Part shown: piece by piece, positions 34,621 to 46,893 of the stretch | Position numbering within the stretch: the stretch's first letter is position 1 | Layout of the letters: every line of letters starts with the position of its first letter | Position numbers and translations under genes: made by a program | The notes under the pieces: model-generated | The model's input: the letters and a program-made list of their open reading frames with translations, nothing else | Told to the model about the DNA's origin: nothing | Database searches by the model: none | NCBI GenBank assembly: GCA_030248215.1 | Contig: JASANG010003922.1 | Coordinates: forward strand, 300,884-364,883 | Reading direction: 5' to 3' | DNA: 64,000 nucleotides | From: Enoplolaimus lenunculus | Lineage: Eukaryota > Nematoda > Enoplea > Enoplida > Thoracostomopsidae

Positions 34621-35067
34621 TACTGTAGTGACCCAAATAAGAGGGGGTCTGATATTTATTTGGCCTCTCCAGAGGGTACCCCCCTCGTTATTCGCTTACG
34701 GACTGTTATTCATTTTTAACCCACGCTCCGCCACCCTTTGTTACTTATATATATCCGATACTGCAACTATCCGTTGAATTAAACGTTTATTTGTCTTGTG
34801 TCAATAGCTTGAGCGGTAATGCAAGGTTATGCTTAGGAATTTACCTTCAAAACTTAAGCATGCTTTGAAGTTTCGAACTCAACTTTATTTGGGCTTGGAG
34901 TCATTTATGCGCTACAATTTGGGATAATTGACATTTATGGACTCTAATTAGGGTTCAGGGGCTTTATCCGCTAACTGAATCTTTATAAGAAATACGAACT
35001 CGTATTGTTTGGGACTCAAAATCGGGACCGCCTCTTATTACCCCCTCTTGTTCGGGTCACTACAGTA
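34621..35067 (+). mobile_element. pogo/Tigger-like MITE, complete
   Basis: Ends TACTGTAGTGACCCAAATAA and TTGTTCGGGTCACTACAGTA. 447 bp with all family landmarks. It lies 145 bp after a GGCC-ended MITE. Confidence 0.9.
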
Positions 35068-36249
35068 CGTATTGTCCATCGACATTTTCACAGACCATAT
35101 CCGCCTCTTTTGCAAAGTAATGGCTATGCGCTAACTATTGGCCTAAAACCAATACCATGAACTCGTCCGTGTAACTCAATTCTTTTACGAAATTATCCAT
35201 TTTTAACACATGCACACAGTAATCGCCTGAAATTAAACAAGAAACGGAAAATGCAACCTCATAAAATGTGAAATAATTGAAATATTCCACAGCTTTGTAT
35301 TCATCTTTGAAATATTCGTATGAGAACTTAATATTTTTAATTTTTAACGAAACAAGTAGGCGACCGATAAAGACGGCTTTCGCATCGGTAACGTTTTGGG
35401 AATTTAATTTTTTGATGCGAAATTTTGTTTGTTAAATAAACAATTGAGATGCGTTCTGGTGGAAGGATGCGGGGGAAAAACACAGCCGTAACCGAAGGCT
35501 CCATGGGTTTGGTGCATTGTTATTGCAGGAAAACAGACCCCAGGTTCATTACGGTATATCTTCGATTTGTTATATATTAAACCGCAACTAATATAGAGTC
35601 CAGTTTAATGGATTAACAGCATCAGGGCCGGATACAAGGAAAGATACTGGGATATATCCGTCGAAATTTTTTGAAGAGCTGGAAAAACACAGTTTTACAG
35701 ACAGTGGAATAACTAACCTGCAAAGGTTAATAAATCTACACGCTCGATAAGCACTCAGTCGCAAAAAAAACTTTTTTAGACGTGATTATGCTCTACCGAA
35801 TTGAAATCCTGGCTTCGCTCCTGAGCGGTATTTTGTGTTTCTAAAATGCCGTACTCAAAGGGTGCCTGAACTCTGGTGTTCTCTGGTCTTTGAATGTTAA
35901 TACTGTTCTGTTCAGATTTTAATTGTTCATATCTTGTATACGTTCTATTAATATTGCTTAATGAAACGTTTTTGAAATTCGCAACAGTATTCAAATCCTG
36001 TAGAAATTTAAAGCAAAATTTTCCAAGAGTTAGTTAACAGAACAGGTTGAGTTGAAGAATACTGACAAGAGAAACAAACGATTAAAATGTAGGGCACTCG
36101 TTGGTACACTGAAGTCAAAATTAATAGTTGTCTTTAATTGCTATATTTGGACCAAACTCATTTTGACTGGAATACACATTTGTTTTGGCCCAGCTTGTAA
36201 GATTTCATATATAATGCTACTCTTTAATCTGTACCGTGCATAAACAGAA

Positions 36250-36434
36250 AGGTTCATATATCAAGGGCTGACAATTTTTTCGCGGATTGTAACAGTGTAA
36301 AACCTTAAGCTTTGGACTAATTTTTTTGTTTATGCTTTAGGTATAAGCTCATTTTTGCGTTTAGGCTTAATCTTAGGCTTAGGCATAATGATGTGCTTAT
36401 ACAACTGTTACGGTCCTGTTCTATACATTGACCT
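36250..36434 (-). mobile_element. GGCC-ended MITE next to the exon 5 acceptor
   Basis: GGGCTGACAATTTTTTCGCG, CTTAAGCTTTGGACTAATTT, a TTAGGC run (TTAGGCTTAATCTTAGGC) and ACGGTCCTGTTCTATACATTG define a worn copy. Its right end is about 43 bp before the splice acceptor at 36,477, so it must overlap or adjoin the branch-point region. Confidence 0.7.
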
Positions 36435-36477
36435 AGAGAAAAATATTCCATATCCTGTAAAGTATATGTAGTTTTAG

Positions 36478-36837
36478 GTACGGGTGTCCGGACCGCTAGC
36501 ATCAGTAGTTTCGACAGTCGCTGATGAGCCACCATTATTTGATAAACCTCATCGTAATATCAAAATAATGGACGACAGTACACCAAACAATCGTTCAATT
36601 AGAGGAGAACAACCAGCTCAACGAATCATACTCGCTGGCAACAGAGACGATTCAACACATTTGAATACAAGTAACAGCAATACCAGTGAAAAGAACAATA
36701 GCAATAAAAATACCAGCAGCAGTCGTAGCAGCAACGCCAGCAACTACATAAACAAAAATAACAGTAACATCGACAACAACAATAGCAATAACAACAACAA
36801 CAGCAGCAACAACAACAAAGACAACAACAACAACAGC

Positions 36838-36874
<37 letters not shown>

Positions 36875-36939
36875 GCAACAGCAGCAGCAGCAACAACAAC
36901 AACAGCACCAACAACGAGGACAACGACGACAACGACAAG

Positions 36940-36971
<32 letters not shown>

Positions 36972-38742
36972 CGACAACGTGAACGGCGACAACGAGACCA
37001 ACAACAGCCCCAAGAACAGCAACCACAACAACTACGACGACAACGACGAACATAATCGCAGTAGCGAGGCAAATGTTGGCCTCGATACCAGTCCGAGACA
37101 AAACCAAGGTTCCTCGTCGAAGCGTCCGAGCCAAATCACAATGGTCGACTACGATTCAGACGAAACACCAAGCAGTTCATACGATGGCCATCCATGTCCG
37201 GCATATTTGGACACCATCACCGAAGAAGACACCGACGACCTAGCGAGTAGTATGAGCGGTGGAGAAATATCAGCAGACGATTCGCCGAGTTGCAGTTTAT
37301 CGCAAGGTGTTGCGGCGCGCGACGCGCACAGCGCTGTGCGACAAACGCAACACAAATCAGAAGTTGCAACCGAGATGGAAACGAATGGACAGAAAGATCA
37401 AACGGTCACACCACAACGAACACCGCGAAGCGGACGTTTGAAAAAACAAAACAAAAAGGCGTCGGCAAAATTGGACCCACCGGTGGAAGACCAAATGCCC
37501 GGGCAGTATACGACAGTTCTTCGAAGGCCTTTGTCGATCGGAGTGGTGCAACCTGGGACGCAAAGCAACACGGAAATTGAGAGGCAACAGATGAAGAATG
37601 GGGTGGAAGAATCTAAATTAAAAGAAGTAGCTGAAAATGAAAGAAATAAATCGCTTGCAGCTGATGACAGCTGTGATCAGTACGATTATTATGTTCCGTT
37701 TGATAGTCCCGAGTTGGTGATTACGCCCAACGAAGGGTTTGCTCTTGTTCCAGGACTCAGCGGGGATTTAACTCCGACCGTTGACAGCTTCATTGTGGAA
37801 GGACAGCTTAGTCGAAACAATACACTAACACAAGACGATTGTGAAACAGCTAATGAAAATGACAACGCAGGGCAAACCGAGAATTTTGATGAAGCAAATA
37901 AAAGCACGGGTGATACAGATGAAAAGAAATCAGCCGAAAGCTCGAAAGTATGTATTCTAGCAAATGGCAAAGAGGGTTTTGTTGAAAACATCGACCACAA
38001 AGTTGTGGAGAAAAGATCAAACACGGCGAAGCAGAACGATTGTGATACCGAAAAGGATGCGAACAAATTATGTTCTACCGAAGAGAAGTCAGGCAAAGAT
38101 TCGAAAGATCACGACAAGCTGAATAGCTCCGACTTAATACCTGCAGAAAGGTCTGAAAAACTAGAAAAACCTCCACGATCAACAAAACGAAAGTCAAGCT
38201 ATGGTGAAAAAATCACTTTGACAACAATTGCTTCGTTATCCGATAGCGGTGGAAGTGGAGACGACACGCGGCAGTTATCAAGGGACTTGCTAAGTACTGA
38301 CAGCATCTTAACAACACCGGAAGTCGACTTACTAGAATATTGGATTTCGGAAGACTATCGGTTGAAATGTCTCGAACCGAATGTATGCGAGAAAAACGTT
38401 CAAACAGACGCTGTGGACGGAATGTCAATTTCGACGAACGAAACAGGAAATTCTAGCGGTGAACATCAAAGCTTCGTAGACCAAAAGCACTGCCGAACTG
38501 TCGGCACTCAAAAACGTCCGACATGTGACGCCTCGACTGGGACTGGTACAGGAAAAATTAGACAAGATAAAAGTAAAGCAGATAAAACGAAACAATCGGT
38601 GGATGGAGAAAAAAATGACGGCGATTACGAAATGCAGAGGTTTCTTGCTGGCGAAACACTAACATCGATACAACCACATTTAGATAGCGAACGTAGCAGC
38701 AGTAGCGTTCAGACGACATCTCCTCGCGGTGTTGGGGAAAAA
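36478..38742 (+). CDS. Exon 5, 755 codons, Asn-rich disordered segment
   Basis: Acceptor GTAGTTTTAG|GTA, donor GAAAAA|GTAAGC, phase 0 at both ends. It encodes model residues 191-945: a leader (VRVSGPLASVVSTVADEPP), a tract of about 120 residues dominated by Asn with Ser, Asp and Lys (36,667-37,035), then acidic Ser/Asp-rich sequence. The aromatic patches (QYDYYVPFDSPELVITP) and the motif EYWISEDYRLKCLEP (38,335-38,379) stand out from low-complexity surroundings and are candidate binding motifs. AAC is the overwhelming Asn codon in the tract, so slippage probably built it. No catalytic domain is visible. Confidence 0.85.
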
Positions 38743-40833
38743 GTAAGCGCGGCATGTCGAAAAAATTAGGGTGGCACAGTACCTTTAGACTACAATATTT
38801 TAAGGCCGTCCAGTGCCTTTCGGCATTGTACGGCAACCCACCGTATTTAGCATGGCGCCGAATAATAATTTCTATATTAACATTTTTTGACTGTCGGCGG
38901 CGTATGACAAGTATAGTGCCATCCTAAGTAAACCTAGGAAAACATCTTACGCGCACTAATAATTGTGAAAGGGTATATAATAATAATAAACTATAAGGAT
39001 ATCAATAAATGCCAGGTGCCAAAATATTCTGCTGTCCGTCCTATCAATAATTCAAAAATGTGTAAATTTAATACGGTTTAGTCCTGTAGTTCTATGTAAT
39101 AATCATTTGGCAGCAAATTCGGCTGTACAGCGGTGATGTTAAACGCCGCCAGACACGAGAGTCTTTAGTTTGAATTCTAGTTTGAATGTGACAGACCTCA
39201 GAAGACCTAGAAAATAATTATATCGGAATGGGTTCAAGCCATATACTATTTTTGTTTACTTAATTCATTAAGGTGCATTTTATAACAACCGTAGTAAAAA
39301 AAACTGCACCATCACTTGCTGATAACTGCTGTACAACGATACAAGACCGCATCGGTCAAAAAAAGATGAAATAGCAAAAAAATACACAGTTCATTCATCG
39401 AACCTCACATATATTTTAATACGAAAGTTGATTATTTTGAGTATACTGAGTAGCGGCGTACAGTTAAATCTAGTTCATGTGAGCATTTTATACGCTGTTT
39501 TGCAATCAAAATGGCAATTGCCGACTGTAGAAATATTGTATAAATTTAAATTTTTTTCAGTTGAAATTTTGACATCGATACATCAGTTACAATGTTGCAA
39601 AACGTGTGTTTTCTATTTATAAATACAACTTTGTAATTATTGATCGATTAGGGTCCTTAAACCAGCCAATCATTATTTGGCAGTTGTATACTCCCTTCGA
39701 TATGCGTAAGCATCCTAAGGCTAATTTTAAGGCTATGCCATGCAAAGCATATTCCTTGGCCAAAGTTAGGCCAATATATCAAAACTTTTTAAACAGCGCA
39801 GCAGAGGGAGCGTACGTGAACCCCTAAATGTACTGTACTGTGCAGGGTGCATCTAGAAGACATTTAAGGGGGTTTACAACATGGTGCCCACGGAACCAAA
39901 AAGGTACTGTATAGCTTGGGACATAAACTTGATTAATGCTGTCCCAGACTCGAAGCATATTTCGGTTATATAATTGTCAAAACTATTTCCATATCCCTAC
40001 TGTCAGGGTGGTTCACTGGCACCCAACAAACTCCTATGGATCCGCCGCTGCTGTGGTAAAAGAAAACTTACCAAATACTTAACTGTTTGCAGTTAACATT
40101 CGCTCATTTGCAGCATAAAATGCTATTGCTTATTTTACCCGATAATACTGAAATCTGAAACCATTAAAGCTGATTCAGTTGGTTAAACCAACAACTATTT
40201 ATGAAATGCACAAACAGGATGCAAAACATCAAATGTTAAGTACATTTTTCTATACGTACACTTATTATGTATGTGCTCTATTGCTGTATTACGTTCTTTT
40301 CGATTTTTACATTAGAATTCTGTGAATTTGCCAGCGATAGTTTGGAATATTTTTAGGTTTTCTTTTAAAGTCGTAGCTTAAAAAGGGTTTAAATGTTAAA
40401 GTATTAAATATTTTTTCAATTCTATTTTAAAGCAGGTCTGGTGATAATGCTGGTGATTTTTGGAATAGTTTCGATTTTGGCCATTTAATACAAACGTGAG
40501 GCACATATGCGCTTTACGCTTTAGCAAAACTTAAAAATAATAAACCCAGATTGTGCCAAAATCTGACAGCTTCAAAGACCGTATGGGTTACGTATGCAAC
40601 AGTCAGATACGCTATCTTGTGCTACATATCGACAGTACCGGCGGAAGCGTCCCCAAATTCGTCAATTTGGGGTTACCGACCTCTGGGTCCCCCTATCATG
40701 GCAAACTAAAAGTTTTTTCGATGACCACAAAGTTATAGATCTGTGAGCCATTGTATTGGGCTTTCGAACCTGTTTGGGGGACTATCCTAACGCCGGTCCT
40801 TGTTACTATAAAGGCCGTGGAAATTTCCCGGGA

Positions 40834-40869
40834 CATATATATACATATATATATACACATATATATATG
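40834..40869. repeat. TATATACA microsatellite
   Basis: ACATATATATACATATATAT and similar, ending where the 9-bp repeat begins. Confidence 0.8.
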
Positions 40870-41148
40870 TCCCAACTGTCACATCTGTCCCGTTTGTCCC
40901 ATCTGTCCCATCTGTACCATCTGTCCAAACTGTCCAGTGTCCCATCTGTCCCGCTATCCCATCTGTCCCATCTGTCCCAACTGTCCCAACTGTCCCATCT
41001 GTCCCGTTTGTCCCATCTGTCCCAAGTGTCCCATCTGTCCAAACTGTCCAAAGTGACCCATCTTTCCCAACTGTCCCATCTGTCCCAACTGTCCCATCTG
41101 CCCCAACTGTCCCATCTTTCCCATCTGTCCCAACTGTCCCATCTGTCA
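40868..41148. repeat. 9-bp tandem repeat, CTGTCCCAN
   Basis: About thirty units of CTGTCCCAT or CTGTCCCAA with scattered variants (CCGTTTGTCC, CTTTCCCAT). Because 9 is divisible by 3, all six frames stay open and yield repetitive frames (Cys-Pro-x or Trp-Asp-x patterns) that should not be taken as genes. Confidence 0.9.
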
Positions 41149-41661
41149 CGCAGTAGCAAAGTCGTATGGAACTGGGTTTGTCAAGAATTTTTTGAGGTGT
41201 CGTTTTGTCTGTTGTACACTTAGCCTCGAAGTTTCGAAATTTCCTACATTTTGGCATAACTTAAGGTTAGACTGAACTGTTTAAGCTAAGATTTGGGTAC
41301 AAGTAGTGCAGAGTTTAAATCAAGGTTTTTATGCGAAACCAAATGATACAGAAATGAGGATACATTGTTGACTAATTTTTTACCATATTCAATGCTATCC
41401 AAATAAATTATCCAAATGATGTGTTTATTGCGCACACAACACGAACAGGGGCGTCCGCAAAAAATTATATTTGGGATGCACCAAATAATTTTTAGGGCCT
41501 ACAATTGCAATTCAAGACTTACTTTTACACTGAGTCTATTTTAAGAGGGGGGGCACCAGCCAAATTTGGGGTGGAGGCTCGACCCGTCAAAGTCCTGTGA
41601 GGACACCCTTGAATGGGAAGCTTTTCCTAATAAGGTTTACATTTTGTGTTTCGTATTGTAG

Positions 41662-43012
41662 GATCATATCGATTCTCATATCAAACATTTGTCATCTCAA
41701 ACGATGGATATCAACTTAAAGCGATCTGAACGCCTGCATGATGTTTACAGTCAGACGTACGGTGACGCCGAACAGTCTGGAATGGCCGAATTCGATTTAG
41801 AACTCAAACCTGATCCTGATTTTGGATTCATAGGCGCACGAGAACCGGGAACCAGTCACAAAGTCGCTCCGGTCCACGCTGAACTAAGTAAAACTGGAAT
41901 TATAGTAGATAAAAGTAGTGATACAGGTAAACATCGACCAAGCAAAAGTACTATTGAACTGTCAGACGCGCTTTCAATCAGCGCTGGAGAACAACAAATT
42001 ACTGGTTACTCCACTAGGTCTGGTAGAAGTCTCGCTGTTGACGACGATAAGCAGATGATTCGATCTAAATCCGCGGGGGCTCACGGCAGACCCCTTGAAT
42101 TCGAATACAGAAAATTTACAGACAATGAGCTTCGTTACGAAACCTCGGCACGACCCAGAGGCACGAAATATGTCACAACCGGTGAAAAATTGACTGTAAG
42201 GCCTGATGACAGCGCAAATATTGCTAATTCTCAAACTACTCAACAACAATATAATAATTTACGTGTGAACACGATTATGTGTACAAATTATAGTACAAGT
42301 GTTTCGTTCATTTCAAGCGATACCAATCGTTACTATAGAAACCGAGCTGTGACTGACGGGTTACGTTTATCACCTACGCCATCAAATGACACTCCAGGTT
42401 GTACCAGCCAAAGCGCTTACGGACACGGAAATAACCATAATTTTCGCCGAGCGTCAGGTAAACATACACAACCAAACGAATTTCAAGCACACAATAACCG
42501 TATAAATTCAATACACAGACAAGTAGACAAACATGGATTGAACAACAAATATAATTCTAACACACAAAGCAATAATTTGCCGGACGGTGTAACACATGGC
42601 AGTAGCTATAGTAATGACCAAATTGTAAAACCGACTAGCTATGTGAGCACGGTTGGAAATAGAACAATTTTGTCAGAGTATGATTCGTATTTTGAAATTA
42701 AACCAACTTCGCATGTTTGCAGCGGCGAGCATCAAAACGTAATTTATAGTAATAGTCAAAATATAAATAATACTGTTACATTTGATTCAACTACGGTATC
42801 CAGTGGGCAACTATCCAAGCAACTTTCAGCAACAAGTACAACAACAACAACAACAACAGGAGCGTCGAGGCAGTCGTCAATTGGTTGTATTTCTGACTCG
42901 GATGATACAACAGTGGCCAGTGTTGTCACTGTCATTGAAAATCGCGTGCGATCTGGACGCCAAATAGCACCAAAATGTGGCCAGGATACGAATGGAACTG
43001 ACAAAAGTAAGG
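41662..43012 (+). CDS. Exon 6, 450 codons, unknown protein
   Basis: Acceptor TCGTATTGTAG, donor AAGG|GTGAGT (phase 1). A second donor six bases earlier, AAAA|GTAAGG, gives the same phase. Model residues 946-1,395. It starts DHIDSHIKHLSSQTMDINLK and continues with charged then Asn/Ser/Thr-rich sequence. More ordered-looking patches include MAEFDLELKPDPDFGFIGAR (41,780-41,840) and RPLEFEYRKFTDNELRYETS (about 42,090-42,150). A short Thr run lies near 42,835-42,860. No domain recognised. Confidence 0.85.
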
Positions 43013-43525
43013 GTGAGTGCTACGCCTGTTATATGGATTCGTTCTACAGTGGATTTCACCTTACTCCCGGAATAAATTCGCTAGAGGATGTTTCCTAAGG
43101 GAGTAAAAATCCAGGGGAAAATGAATCTGTGGTCCTGTTAATCTGTGGTAGGACTGAGGTGGATTAACCAATTCTGGTGGATATTTCGGTTTCCGAAATT
43201 TGATGGAGGAGTTAGAACTATGTCCTAAACAAGAGTATCTGCCAGAGGTTCCGGCAATTTCGGTAGTGAAATTTTTCATTTTTTTACAAAATTTATTTGT
43301 TTGGTGCGTTTCAATTTAAGTTTTGGAAGATCTGCGAGATGAAATAAATTGCTAATATTTCGTTAAACAGAAGTATAAAATAACACCTTACAGATATTTG
43401 CTAAAATTAGTAAATTATACATCATTTGAACTAGATAATTTCGCCTCACCTCTGGCTTCAACTCCTGCTCCGGCAATTTTTGTTGATTTCAGGCTGCGAT
43501 ATTTTACCTCCGGGTGCTACTCTGG

Positions 43526-43972
43526 TACTGTACTATTCCGAATAAGAGGGGGTAATAAGAGGGGTCACTCCCGATTATGAGTCAGAATCAATAGGAGTCC
43601 GTATCCCTTATAATAGTCCGTAAGCGGGTGGAGTCCTTAAACCCTAATTAGAGTCCATAACTGTCAATTATTTATAACTGTTGTGCATAAATGACTCCAG
43701 GACCAAATAAAGCTGAGCTCAAAACTTTAATAAGTTTTGAAAGTACTTTTCTAAGTATAACCTTGTATTACCGCTCAAGATTTTTACACATGACAAAGAA
43801 ACGTTTAATTCAAAATTCAACGGATAGTTACAATACCGGATATATATCAGTAAAGAAGGGCGGTGGATGGCGGGTTAAACATTAATTACCGTTGGTAACC
43901 GAACAGGGAGGTACCCTCTGGAGAGGCCAAATAAATATTAGCTACTGTTCTTTTATTCGGGTCACTACAGTA
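43526..43972 (-). mobile_element. pogo/Tigger-like MITE, complete
   Basis: TACTGTACTATTCCGAATAA at the left and TTATTCGGGTCACTACAGTA at the right, opposite orientation to the 34,621 copy. 447 bp, with the internal CTCCAGGACCAAAT and GAGAGGCCAAATAAATATTA landmarks in order. Confidence 0.85.
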
Positions 43973-44371
43973 GTAGGACAACAATGCAGTGTGACAACAC
44001 TGATTATTACTATTACATGGCATTTTCTGTTTCTGTTAATTTCCAATCCTTGCACGTCAGTGATTTCCAAGGACATGGAGACACGTAGTTTAATTTTAAT
44101 CGAACCAGACAGTTTCCAGCCTAGATTCTCATGGAGTTTTTCGAGTACTATTAGCTTAAATGTTCTTATTTTTCTTTTTCGATCAGGTGCAAAACAATAT
44201 TTTATCTTGGGGCAAACTCAAAAAGACCCTGTTTTCAATGTAATCATAGTGTGTAACCGAGAGCGTGGCCAAGATTTTTGAATGGGTTTGCGTTCTATAA
44301 AAATTTCGAAGGGTTGTTTCCTGTTATTCCGCAAATGAGGAATATTCAAAACATCCAAAGACTAAAATAAG

Positions 44372-44442
44372 GACCACACTGGGAATTGAACCCCTGCCCT
44401 ATTGCATTCGAATCAAGTATGGTACCAGTACACCATGTGGTC
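44372..44442 (-). tRNA. tRNA-like element with paired acceptor stem, probable pseudogene or SINE head
   Basis: On the minus strand it opens GACCACA and closes TGTGGTC, a perfect 7-bp acceptor stem over a 71-base span. The D-arm region is TGGTGTACTGGTACCATAC and the B box is GGGGTTCAATTCCC. The anticodon stem has only about three good pairs around loop TTCGAAT, and the T stem about three. The tRNA fold is therefore weakened and the anticodon is not safely assigned. Confidence 0.45.
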
Positions 44443-44496
44443 GATTGCAACAATTTCATATTCCATGTGTGCACATGTATGGCAATCTATTTCATA

Positions 44497-44841
44497 GCCC
44501 AAGCGGTAATTCAGCCCAATTCCAAATTGGTCTAGTCCAGCGCGGAATTACGACTTGGACTAGCACACGGAGTAATTCTTTTTCTGCCGCAAGTGCACGC
44601 CTTGTGATTTGTGACTTCCTTAATGTCGTACTCAAATACGATTAGCTGATGCGAATATTCATTTTTGTTTGTTAAGTAATCGTTAAGTACCTGTTGACTA
44701 TCAAGCTGTTTGATTTAAGTTAATTTGCCGGTATGCAAAAACCAATCAGAGATCAGACATGATTTCGCCTTTGGCTAGCACAAGTCGTAATTCCGCTTTG
44801 GGGAAGGCCAATTCGAAATCGGTCTGAATTACAACTCGGGT
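44497..44841. mobile_element. MITE with ~70-bp inverse ends (GTAATTCAGxCCxATTxxAATTGG family), copy 1
   Basis: The left end (CCCAAGCGGTAATTCAGCCC onward, about 70 bases) is matched by the reverse complement of the right end (TCTGAATTACAACTCGGG). Both contain GGAATTACGACTTG and CTAGC. The central 190 bp is AT-rich with no frame. Confidence 0.7.
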
Positions 44842-45765
44842 TCCGACATATATACCGACATACGTATAACCAAATAAAATCCTGTCAGCCAACAAATCCT
44901 GATCTAACAATGCAACAGTAACGAAATAGTTTTTCTCATCATTTTATTGGCTTATTTTCACCCGATATTCCACATTTGCTTCACGCGTTTAAAGTTTTAT
45001 ACAGGCAAAATTACCATTGCCTCGCAGCTGGTGATTAATCTGAACTTATTTGCAGCGCGCTTATCAACAGAAACGTAGTATTGAAATAATTTGAACTTTC
45101 AGTTTCAGAATTAAAATAAAATAATTTCAAAATAGCAATAATGTATTTCTCACCATCGGATGCCGATTAAATTTTACTGCATTTCAATGCAAATTGTAAT
45201 GTTTCACTGTCGCATATATTCACTGTAGCAATGCATGTATATAAGTTTTGTGCACAATGTCCAACATGGCATTGAGAAAATGTTTTCGTTTAGTCTTCGT
45301 GAATGTCTACTAGTTTAATGTGTTATAAAGTTTTAACTTTTTTCAGCGACTGATAGCAAATGGTTTATCGAATTTGTCAGACTAGGCAGGATCCGGAATT
45401 GTAGACCATTTAAGATGCTGGAAAAGCGGGCTTATAGATGGGGACCAAATTAGTGGCCTTAGGCTTCCGATGCAAACGCTTGTTTTTTCGCCGATGTTAT
45501 GTCGACACGTATGCTGCCGGCTGGCATACATACAGCGCACTGCTGTATATTGCATGCGAACGTACATAACAGCCGAAAATGTCTCATGCTTACCCGAATA
45601 GCATGCTTATAGTTCTGTAGCAGGGTGCAACTATGTTTCTGTCTTAGGTTCTAAACAAAAATCGGTCTTTGCTAGAGTCTTTTGGGTTAAATAACTGCTT
45701 GAATCAAATAAAGTGACCCCTTCCTTTAGTTGTAGGTGGAAGACCATTAATTGGTTTGGCATTTG

Positions 45766-45900
45766 GGCCCATGTTACTTTAAGGGTCGTCCAAGTATCTG
45801 GTGGGTCAATAAAAGTAGGTTTAATTAGGTTTAGGCTTAGGCTTAGGAACTCATTTTTGCAACTCTTAGGCTTAGGCTTAGGCTTAGGAATACGCTCAAT
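45766..45900 (-). mobile_element. GGCC-ended MITE fragment with two TTAGGC runs
   Basis: GGCCCATGTTACTTTAAGGG, then AGGTTTAGGCTTAGGCTTAGG and CTTAGGCTTAGGCTTAGGC about 35 bases later. Only one GGCC end is seen. Confidence 0.6.
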
Positions 45901-46667
45901 GTAACTGAGATACCTTCACGTTTATACGTAACCTATGCAAAAAAATCGCAATTTAAACTGAAATGAACGCGTTACTGAAACATTTAATGCCCGTGAACAA
46001 ATCTTGTCTCTCCTTAGTCGCAGTTTCCGGGTTTGTTGCTAACCGCGACTATATCTAAATTAAATTATATTATTATTACTAAATATGTAAACATTGAAAC
46101 TTGAAATGTTTAGACGGCTGAACTCGTATGCTGCACTGATTTGCGATTTATATTGCAACTGAAACGTTAAACGTCATAAAGTTGAAACAAATTGTAATAT
46201 AATGTTCTGGTCTCATAGATTGAATTAACCCGTGATGATATCTAATATTTGCCTCATGTTGGTTCCTAATTTGTATGTAAAGGGTGTCCCCCAAAGTCAA
46301 TATAACGGGGCTACCAAAGTCAAAATACAACCGCTAAGTTTTTTATAAGGACTGGTTAATTTTCTGACAAACTAAAAAACTATTTCGGTATAAAATAAAT
46401 GTTTTTATTTGTACCTTTGAGAGCAAACGTGAGACACGTCAAACTTTACTAGCGAAGCGAGCGAGAAGTCAGACATTTATTCGGACAAATTCTTAAATAA
46501 TGCAGTATATTTTGATGAATTGGACGCAACATTGCACTACCTCAAAAACTATGTTGCGCCTCATTTAATATATAATCCGACTTGTGTTTACCATGGTTAC
46601 ATAGTATTCTCATTACTCATCATGCATTTCACTGAGAGTATATATCAACTAACTGCAATTAAAACGT

Positions 46668-46893
46668 CCACTAGCGGATCCAGAGGGTGGCTGGGGGAGG
46701 CGTACACTTCCCGTCAGATTTTTTAGTGTTAAAATGATGAGGTTCCTACCTTATAATTTTCTACAATTTTTTCCGCAGAATTTTTTTTGTGATTAAATGA
46801 TAAAGTCCATTCCTTACAATTTTTGCGTTTCATAACATTTGCCAGACCGCCACCCCCCGTCACCCGTCAAAATTTTTTGGATCCACCATTGAA
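46668..46893. mobile_element. MITE with GCGGATCCA-type termini
   Basis: CACTAGCGGATCCAGAGGGT at the left and TTTTGGATCCACCATTG at the right are inverse, and GGGTGGCTGGGGGAGGC pairs loosely with GCCACCCCCCG. About 226 bp, no frame of note. The sequence type resembles hAT-group MITE ends, but no 8-bp duplication was confirmed. Confidence 0.55.

Larger units (their letters stand above)
21420..36477 (+). other. Intron 4 (about 15 kb)
   Basis: GTAAGC to GTAGTTTTAG. It is filled with MITEs, a GGCGGGAAA satellite, a 32-bp minisatellite and an AT microsatellite, each listed. Stretches such as 22,910-23,970, 24,390-25,430, 25,600-27,230, 29,550-30,280, 31,040-32,440, 32,730-34,260 and 35,070-36,240 show no gene and no repeat I can name. 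Since both ends are phase 0, further short exons of length divisible by three could be hidden here. Confidence 0.5.
38743..41661 (+). other. Intron 5
   Basis: GTAAGC to CGTATTGTAG. It contains the 9-bp tandem repeat at 40,868-41,148 and its AT leader. 39,100-39,175 has a loose tRNA-like pattern (GTTTGAATTC). The remainder shows nothing I can name. Confidence 0.5.

Noticed and set aside
36626-37134. Minus-strand open frames of poly-Cys, poly-Val and poly-Leu
   Set aside because: They are the antisense of the AAC-rich tract in exon 5 and exist only because the repeat has no stops.
39115-39175. tRNA gene
   Set aside because: A GTTTGAATTC B-box-like string and a loose A box are present, but no stems pair. 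Too weak to list.
40751-41257. Cys-Pro-rich and Trp-Asp-rich frames on both strands
   Set aside because: They are products of the 9-bp tandem repeat, which stays open in every frame. No splice or start context.
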